A stretch of 12,992 bases of DNA, taken from an uncultured Ruminococcus sp. (GTDB lineage Bacteria > Bacillota > Clostridia > Oscillospirales > Ruminococcaceae). Location of the stretch: contig CAMWXM010000062.1 in the NCBI GenBank assembly GCA_947178195.1, positions 1-12,992 on the forward strand. The letters are read 5' to 3'. A program made the translations under genes and the position numbers. A model generated the notes under the pieces. The model ran no database searches and was not told where the DNA came from. It worked only from the letters and a program-made list of their open reading frames with translations. This document shows, one piece after another, positions 7,703-12,992 of this stretch (position 1 is its first letter; each line of letters starts with the position of its first letter).

Positions 7703-8431
7703 TCAATTTATTTTTTCAAATTTCGCAAAAAAACTTTTTACGGGTTGCTCTTCTTCTAATTTAAAAGTATTTTCTTCAAAGTTCCACTTGTTTGTATAGT
7801 TCTCTTCCGTATACCAACCGTCAAATACATATCCTTCTTTGACCGGTTCGGGAGGAGCTTCGATAATTTCTCCCTCACCGTAGTCGTCTACAAAATATAC
7901 TGCTCCGTCGACAACATATTCAACGTTCGCTATCTTTATAGATTCATAATTACCGTATTCAGCGCTAAATCGGTCATACAATTGTCTTGATAAATAAGTT
8001 TGACTATCAAACCACATTACTAATATTTTTAAATTTTCAGAATTATTAAAAATATATTTAGTATCTGTGGAACCACTCATCCTTTCAATTTTTTGAATTG
8101 TTTTAGGGAAAAAAACTTTTTTACAATCAGTCAAATCTAAACAACATGCTGTCCCACCAAAGCCTCCCCCCTTGTAACCTATTTTTATTACCTTTTTGCC
8201 GTCTATCTCTTCGGGTATTATTAAAGTCTCTTTCTGCTGTCCTTGCAATGATAATTCCAATACTGCCACATAGTTTCCGTCATCCACCGCGCGGCTGTCG
8301 ATTCCCTTAATATAGCAATATTTAAAATCTCCTTGCAGCTTAAAATACTTGATAGGGTTATAGCACCCGCTAGCCATTATCATAAGTAAAGCCATAAAGC
8401 ATAAACAACTGCTTATTAATCTTTTCTTCAT
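7703..8431 (-). CDS. Small surface lipoprotein with InlB-type C-terminal repeat (paralogue 1)
   Basis: This 242-residue protein has the same layout as its downstream neighbour: lipoprotein signal with ASGC (C23), LRR_5-like segment (LIIPEEIDGKKVIKIGYKG, FFPKTIQ), and one InlB B-type repeat at residues 166-242 (GYVFDGWYTEE). I chose the ATG at 8431 over the in-frame ATG at 8443. GAGG sits six bases before 8431 and overlaps the upstream ATG, which itself has no ribosome site; the paralogue also starts at the equivalent MKKRLISS. The middle part has extra cysteines (TACCLDLTDC) absent from the paralogue. The lipobox has Ala at -3, slightly less typical than Val. It is the second intact gene of the operon. 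Specific function is unknown. Confidence 0.85.
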   Translation of the reverse strand: MKKRLISSCLCFMALLMIMASGCYNPIKYFKLQGDFKYCYIKGIDSRAVDDGNYVAVLELSLQGQQKETLIIPEEIDGKKVIKIGYKGGGFGGTACCLDLTDCKKVFFPKTIQKIERMSGSTDTKYIFNNSENLKILVMWFDSQTYLSRQLYDRFSAEYGNYESIKIANVEYVVDGAVYFVDDYGEGEIIEAPPEPVKEGYVFDGWYTEENYTNKWNFEENTFKLEEEQPVKSFFAKFEKIN

Positions 8432-8448
8432 ATATGACCTCATTTTTT

Positions 8449-8515
8449 TTAATTTATTTTTTCAAATTTCGCAAAAAAACTTTTTACAGTTTGCCCTTCT
8501 TCTAATTTAAGAGTA
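8449..8515 (-). pseudogene. Remnant 3' end of a third lipoprotein copy
   Basis: Read in the frame ending at the TAA at 8449, the DNA encodes LKLEEGQTVKSFFAKFEKIN, matching the C-terminus of both intact lipoproteins. The rest of that copy is missing: upstream of about 8515 the sequence belongs to the 1491-residue gene in another frame. The remnant is a mosaic, with its last residues like paralogue 1 (KFEKIN) and GQTV like paralogue 2. It is not expected to be translated as a protein of its own. Confidence 0.8.
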
Positions 8516-11500
8516 AAATTCACAACCTGCCTGATGAAAATCCGTAGTGCCATCACAATCGGGACAAGGTTCGGCACTAAACAACACGTCTGTTCCATAA
8601 GCAAACCCCGTAGATATCCAGTCTTTGCCGAAGTTAATATCTTCAATGCTGCCCATAACCTGAACAAAAGCAAGATTAACACAGCCTACAAAAGCATAAT
8701 GTCCAATAGACTCCACGCTTTGCGGAATAACTACTAATTGAAGTGCAGTGCAATCTTTAAAGCCTTCGTTCTCAATTTTTGTTACAGGCAATCCTCTGTA
8801 TTCGCTTGGAATAAATATGCTGTTTTCAATAGTCGAAGCATCTAGCTTAACCGTATAGTAACCGTCGCGCTGTAAAAATATTAAACCTTCTGAATACCAG
8901 CCGGCGTATAAAACTATTTCAGAAGTTATTTTTAACGGGAACTCTGCTTTATGTAACAACATATCGTCAAGATACCACCCTTCGAACACATACCCCTCTC
9001 GATATGTAAACGGAGCTGACTTTATTTCTGAGACTATCATAGAGGATACTTCGCTGCCGCCGTTGGTTATAAATTGCGTTAAAAACGAAACTAAAACATA
9101 GACCTTTTGTATTTTGTTTATATTGGTAAAGTCAAAATTTTCTTCATCATACGGCGTAAAAACAACGTTAAAATAACCGCTTCCGCTCGGTACTAAATTT
9201 TCATTTTCCCAAGCAAAAGAGCCGTATACGCTTGTTCCTATCAACTCTGCCGCAGATAAATTGTTTGTATAGACAATTTCTTTTGCGGTAGGGAAAGGCA
9301 ATGAAGTAACTATAAATTTATTTACTGTAATATCTACATATTTCTGCATTTCCACCCCGCTCCAATCATAATTGACTGCATCAAAAGGAGTAAAAATTAC
9401 AATAAATTGTTTATCTGCTACAATAGGCTGAATTTCAGGCGTTTCCCAACTAAAACTTCCTAAACTACAACCGCCTGTTAACGTTGCTGAATATAGATAC
9501 TGTCCGTAAGTAATTGGCTTTGCCGTAGGATAATCCACATCGTCGTTGTTAACAACATTTCTGGCAATTTCAAGTGAAGCAACAATGCTCGCAGCTTTAT
9601 AATTTTGTGTTTGGGGCACACTTATCAATATAAAATCGTAGGTGCCGGCATCTACGTAGTTATTGCGTGAATAAACCAGCTCGGCTTCAGAATGATTAAG
9701 TGTTGCAGTTAAAGGCTTTATATTGCCGTCATAAACATAGTCGTCTGGAGTCGTATTTTTTATGACAGATTCCGCTCGATCGATAAAAAGAGTTTTATCA
9801 ACATATTGCGGTAAATAATTTATATCGCCGTCAAAAATAACTCTTGCCGTATACGTTCCTGCATTAACAGGCAAATTAAAAGTAAATTCATCATCCGACA
9901 TGTTTGAAAGCTTATAAACAACATTCAAATTTCTATTCGGTATGGAATCAGGTCGATTGATTTCCTGCGCAAAGCTATTATAAACCGTACTGTGATCTTC
10001 GGCATTTATTACAAGATTTATCCTGTCAATCACAAATTTACTCTCACCTGTGCCATTGGCAATTGTGAATTGATAATTAGTATCGGTCCAATTAATTGAA
10101 GTTATATCATAAGAGCCGCAATCAGTTAAAACATGATCTTCCCCTGCCGTACTGATAAACGTAACGGGAATAATTTGTCCGGTAACTTCATCCAAAATAT
10201 TTTGCTCAGGAGTGAATTCGGTTAAATAATCTTTATGAAACTCATTAGGAATCACTTCAATCGGGCGCGGTGAAATTACTGCATCAAACACCATAGTACC
10301 GTCGGTTGTTATAAACTGCTCACCGTCCGCCCCGTCTAAAATAGCAGTATATCTAACAATTACTTTTTTCGCTTCGGACACATCTTTTGAATTGTACTCT
10401 TGACTGATAATGTTTAGCGTTACGCTACTTCCGCTATTAAGGTTTGTAAGGCTATAATGTATACCCTGAGTAATAGGTAAATCACATTCGGTTGTGCCGT
10501 CATATATTTTATTAAAAGTGGGGTTCCCTAATATTTCTACCCCTAGTACTCGTTGAAGTATTTGAAATTTACCTACTCCGTTTATTATTTTTATTTGATA
10601 ATTACGATTATCCGGAATAGCGTCAACTATATCATAACTGCCGACAGAGTCGCCTTCTTCCCTAATAAAAGTCATACCAAAAGATATACCCAGATTTTCA
10701 TCTGAATAATGCTGCCTTAAAAAATCCGTATCTCCATACTGAATACTAAAACTCTGAGGTTCAACTTCAACTTGTTTTGCAATAATTTTTGCAGGAAGAA
10801 ATATTACATCATTATCAAGTTCATATCTGTCAAATAATTCAGTTAATGAAAGAATATTTAAGATTATTTTATCTGCCGATACTTCAGCCGAATTAAATTT
10901 CTTTGTAAAATCAATTTCGGGTATCTCACTACCGACAGTATTATTAAAAATGTAATTTACACCTTTCTCTATACTAGCGTTACAAATATCTGTGTTATCA
11001 AACATTTTTATTATCGTTGTATCAACAGCAGAAACCGTAATGTGCCTTTTCAATATTGAGAATTTATTTGAGTAATTTATAACTGAAAACTCATAATTAT
11101 CATCAGAACTCTCCGCTGACATAATATCGTAACTGCCAACCGCTTCACCGGGATTTCTTAAAAAAACTAATGAGATTAACGTATCTGTTTCTGTATCAAA
11201 ATAAGAATCCGATAATTCATCTTCATCGCCATATTGTTTTTCAAACTTAGGCGGTTCTACATAAATAAGTTTTTTAAATATTTCGGCAGGCAAAGTAAAA
11301 TTATCGACTGAAATTTCATAGACATCATTTTGATCAAGCAATATATTGTCTATTTCAACTATTATTTCTGTAGCATCTGCAACTGTAGGGTAATCAAATC
11401 TTGAAGAAAGGATTTTTATATCAACATCGTAGCCTTCTACTTCTCCGTTCAATAAATAATGTTGATTCTTTTTTAAATCGCCGTTAAAAATTACCGTACC

Positions 11501-12982
11501 ATCGTAATGTTTAGAAATTACTTCATCGGTAGAACTGATCGTTATAGTCCTTTTATCAATTTTAAACTTTCCGATACCGCTATCTTCTATAAGCTCCGCC
11601 AAATAATTTTCTGAAACAGATTGTGCAGAATCAATATCATAAATTCCAATATCTTCGCCCGCAACTCTGCCAAACGTAACATTAAAGGTCTGATTTAAAT
11701 CTTTATCAAAATAAAGTTGATTTAAATTGTCCGCACATCCGAATTGTTTACTGAATTTATTCGGAACAATTTTAACTTTTTTGGGCTCGATTCTTGCGTT
11801 GATTTCAAAACTTGATTCTACTGTTTCATATAATCCGCTATTATCAATTAAAATTTTGCTATATTCTACAATTAGCTTATTGGCTTCAGAAACATTCGCG
11901 CTATTGAATTTAGTGTTTAAAATATTTATCTCAACTGAATGCCCGCTTAACACATTTTCAATATCATATAAATCAGATGTTATTTTATCTATCGAATAGT
12001 CAGTTGTGCCGTCATAAACTTTACTAATTAACGCATCTTCAGTTCCGTGAACCTGAATAATTCTTTTTGATATTTCAAATTTATCTGTACCACTATTTGC
12101 TTTTAAAGAAACTCTATAATTCGCATTTAACGACACCACTCCCGTAATATCATATGTACCTATACGCTCTCCGTTTTTACGCGTGTAATTTACCACCAAA
12201 GTTTTATTTGTTTGTTCGTCAAAAATTTCTTCCGACAAGTTGTCTTTGTCTGCAAATTGCTTAACGATCTTTGATGGAGTAATTTGAAGCTCTTTAGGTA
12301 ATATTTTTGCATTAAGAGTAAACGTCCCTTCTTGAATCGTATAGTTTTGCGAATTTTCCCCAATAAGATTAGCCGAAAAATCCACCGTTACATAATTTGC
12401 AGATAAAACATCGGCATTGTTAAATTTTATATTTTTTATTGATATATCGACATCTTCCCCATATTTCAATGCGGACTTGTTTATTTCATAATGTTCCCCT
12501 AAATTAATAGGTAAATTGTAATCTAAACTCCCGTCATACGTTTTACAAACGGTTATACTTTCATTAGGAATAATGTCAATTTTCTGCTTATCAATTTCAA
12601 ATTTACAGCTATCAGAATATCTCGTCCTAACATTTCCGCTTCTTACAGCACAAACTTTAGCTTCATAATTTGAAGGTAAAAAATCGTCTACAATATATGA
12701 TGATTTTTCTGTCCTGTATTCCTTCCCGTTTATTTCCAAAACATAATAACTGATATTATCCATTTTCTTCCAAACAAGGATATTATCTTTTAATTCTAAG
12801 CCGGAAGGAGCTTGAAACACACAAAAATTTAAGCATAATGCAAGAACTACCGAAATAATTGCAAACGCAAATATAGCAACTAAAATGATTAATTTTCTTT
12901 TGTTAATTACTTGAGATTGACCGTTGATTTTTAAAACGTATCTGTTACCTTTTTTATATACTCTTTTGTTTTTCTTTATCAT
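8507..12982 (-). CDS. Large membrane-anchored surface protein with YDG/MBG repeats, InlB repeat and LRR
   Basis: This 1491-residue protein has a basic N-terminus of about 30 residues and a hydrophobic helix at 31-52, which suits a signal anchor better than a short cleaved signal. An Fn3-like segment follows (about 57-130). Five tandem units of about 170 residues come next, each pairing a YDG-like half (KTYDG 147, KVYDG 321, KHYDG 491, degenerate KMFDN 659, KIYDG 825) with an MBG-like half (QFADKD 242, QFGCAD 413, QYGDED 583, QYGDTD 748, DYLTEF 918). Further MBG-like modules span 985-1140, then two PTAK...FTP(F/Y)D repeats (1151-1207, 1230-1286), one InlB repeat with GYVFEGWY (about 1305-1362), and an LRR_5-like stretch (1372-1440). 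The C-terminus has CPDC...H...C and ends within a foreign lipoprotein remnant, so it may be truncated. No LPXTG is seen. It probably forms a long stalk or adhesin. AAGGAT abuts the ATG unusually closely and the frame stays open to the window edge, so the true start may lie further upstream. Confidence 0.88.
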   Translation of the reverse strand: MIKKNKRVYKKGNRYVLKINGQSQVINKRKLIILVAIFAFAIISVVLALCLNFCVFQAPSGLELKDNILVWKKMDNISYYVLEINGKEYRTEKSSYIVDDFLPSNYEAKVCAVRSGNVRTRYSDSCKFEIDKQKIDIIPNESITVCKTYDGSLDYNLPINLGEHYEINKSALKYGEDVDISIKNIKFNNADVLSANYVTVDFSANLIGENSQNYTIQEGTFTLNAKILPKELQITPSKIVKQFADKDNLSEEIFDEQTNKTLVVNYTRKNGERIGTYDITGVVSLNANYRVSLKANSGTDKFEISKRIIQVHGTEDALISKVYDGTTDYSIDKITSDLYDIENVLSGHSVEINILNTKFNSANVSEANKLIVEYSKILIDNSGLYETVESSFEINARIEPKKVKIVPNKFSKQFGCADNLNQLYFDKDLNQTFNVTFGRVAGEDIGIYDIDSAQSVSENYLAELIEDSGIGKFKIDKRTITISSTDEVISKHYDGTVIFNGDLKKNQHYLLNGEVEGYDVDIKILSSRFDYPTVADATEIIVEIDNILLDQNDVYEISVDNFTLPAEIFKKLIYVEPPKFEKQYGDEDELSDSYFDTETDTLISLVFLRNPGEAVGSYDIMSAESSDDNYEFSVINYSNKFSILKRHITVSAVDTTIIKMFDNTDICNASIEKGVNYIFNNTVGSEIPEIDFTKKFNSAEVSADKIILNILSLTELFDRYELDNDVIFLPAKIIAKQVEVEPQSFSIQYGDTDFLRQHYSDENLGISFGMTFIREEGDSVGSYDIVDAIPDNRNYQIKIINGVGKFQILQRVLGVEILGNPTFNKIYDGTTECDLPITQGIHYSLTNLNSGSSVTLNIISQEYNSKDVSEAKKVIVRYTAILDGADGEQFITTDGTMVFDAVISPRPIEVIPNEFHKDYLTEFTPEQNILDEVTGQIIPVTFISTAGEDHVLTDCGSYDITSINWTDTNYQFTIANGTGESKFVIDRINLVINAEDHSTVYNSFAQEINRPDSIPNRNLNVVYKLSNMSDDEFTFNLPVNAGTYTARVIFDGDINYLPQYVDKTLFIDRAESVIKNTTPDDYVYDGNIKPLTATLNHSEAELVYSRNNYVDAGTYDFILISVPQTQNYKAASIVASLEIARNVVNNDDVDYPTAKPITYGQYLYSATLTGGCSLGSFSWETPEIQPIVADKQFIVIFTPFDAVNYDWSGVEMQKYVDITVNKFIVTSLPFPTAKEIVYTNNLSAAELIGTSVYGSFAWENENLVPSGSGYFNVVFTPYDEENFDFTNINKIQKVYVLVSFLTQFITNGGSEVSSMIVSEIKSAPFTYREGYVFEGWYLDDMLLHKAEFPLKITSEIVLYAGWYSEGLIFLQRDGYYTVKLDASTIENSIFIPSEYRGLPVTKIENEGFKDCTALQLVVIPQSVESIGHYAFVGCVNLAFVQVMGSIEDINFGKDWISTGFAYGTDVLFSAEPCPDCDGTTDFHQAGCEFYS
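9125..9532 (-). repeat. Two PTAK-type Ig-like repeats
   Basis: Residues 1151-1207 and 1230-1286 of the 1491-residue protein align as two copies of one module: YPTAKPITYGQ/FPTAKEIVYTN, GSFSWE/GSFAWE, and VIFTPFDAVNYDW/VVFTPYDEENFDF. The period is 79 residues. Such modules are common in bacterial MBG-containing surface proteins and are probably beta-sandwich stalk units. Confidence 0.75.
10028..12592 (-). repeat. Five tandem YDG+MBG protein repeats (~170 residues each)
   Basis: Residues about 131-985 of the 1491-residue protein hold five units. The YDG markers are spaced by 174, 170, 168 and 166 residues and the MBG markers by 171, 170, 165 and 170. Each unit also contains a KFNxAxVSxAxxIxVxY-like strand and a GxYDIxxAxSxxxNY-like strand before the next unit. 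The fourth unit has a degenerate FDN in place of YDG, and the last MBG half lacks the GDxD-like signature. The DNA is well diverged between units. Confidence 0.85.
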
Positions 12983-12992
12983 ATCCTTAAAC

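Larger units (their letters stand above)
6953..8515 (-). repeat. Tandem gene duplication: two full lipoprotein units plus a partial third
   Basis: Unit length is about 747-750 bases, judged from matching starts (7684/8431) and stops (6953/7703/8449). The first ~65 bases of each intact gene (7622-7688 and 8369-8435) are almost identical, as are the last ~230 bases (6953-7186 and 7703-7936). The spacer with its ribosome-site region is also copied. The third copy retains only its final ~65 bases. The central coding parts differ strongly, so the array is mosaic. Confidence 0.85.

Noticed and set aside
8449..8682. 77-codon open frame overlapping the end of the giant repeat gene
   Set aside because: Only its last ~20 codons are meaningful (lipoprotein remnant); the upstream part is an out-of-frame reading of the large gene.

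Overview
The window is AT-rich, and every convincing gene lies on the minus strand, so transcription runs from high to low coordinates. Strong Shine-Dalgarno sequences, very short intergenic gaps, and large surface proteins built from YDG/MBG-type repeats, BspA-like leucine-rich repeats and Listeria-Bacteroides (InlB B-type) repeats suggest an uncultured gut-type member of the Firmicutes/Clostridia. This is inference from gene style; no taxonomic marker is present.

Layout in order of transcription. (1) 12982-8507: a 1491-residue membrane-anchored surface protein with an Fn3-like segment, five tandem YDG+MBG units of about 170 residues, further Ig-like repeats, one InlB repeat and a short LRR segment. 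(2) 8515-8449: the last ~20 codons of a third lipoprotein-like gene, present only as a remnant. The stop codon of the 1491-residue gene falls inside it, out of frame. (3) 8431-7703 and (4) 7684-6953: tandemly duplicated small lipoproteins with near-identical ends and divergent middles. (5) 6940-1484: an 1818-residue secreted protein with an N-terminal lipase-like alpha/beta-hydrolase domain, LRR_5-like repeats, about seven InlB repeats and a glycine/asparagine-rich tail. (6) 1483-1260: an intergenic region with a 17-bp-arm inverted repeat (probable terminator) and a candidate promoter. (7) 1259-87: a HAD-superfamily phosphatase-like protein with an additional C-terminal domain.

Genes 1, 3, 4 and 5 look like one operon whose promoter lies beyond the right edge. 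Gaps are 18 bp and 12 bp for the last three genes, and the Shine-Dalgarno of the 1818-residue gene overlaps the previous stop codon. All four products are predicted to be exported or membrane anchored, and all share InlB-type and LRR-like modules, so a common cell-surface role (adhesion, substrate capture, or lipid/ester hydrolysis at the surface) is plausible but unproven. None has a visible LPXTG sorting signal. The HAD gene appears to be a separate unit.

The most notable observations are the lipase-LRR-InlB-glycine-rich domain combination, the GGN-coding minisatellite, the mosaic lipoprotein duplication, and evidence that the 3' end of the giant repeat gene was replaced by the tail of a lost lipoprotein copy.
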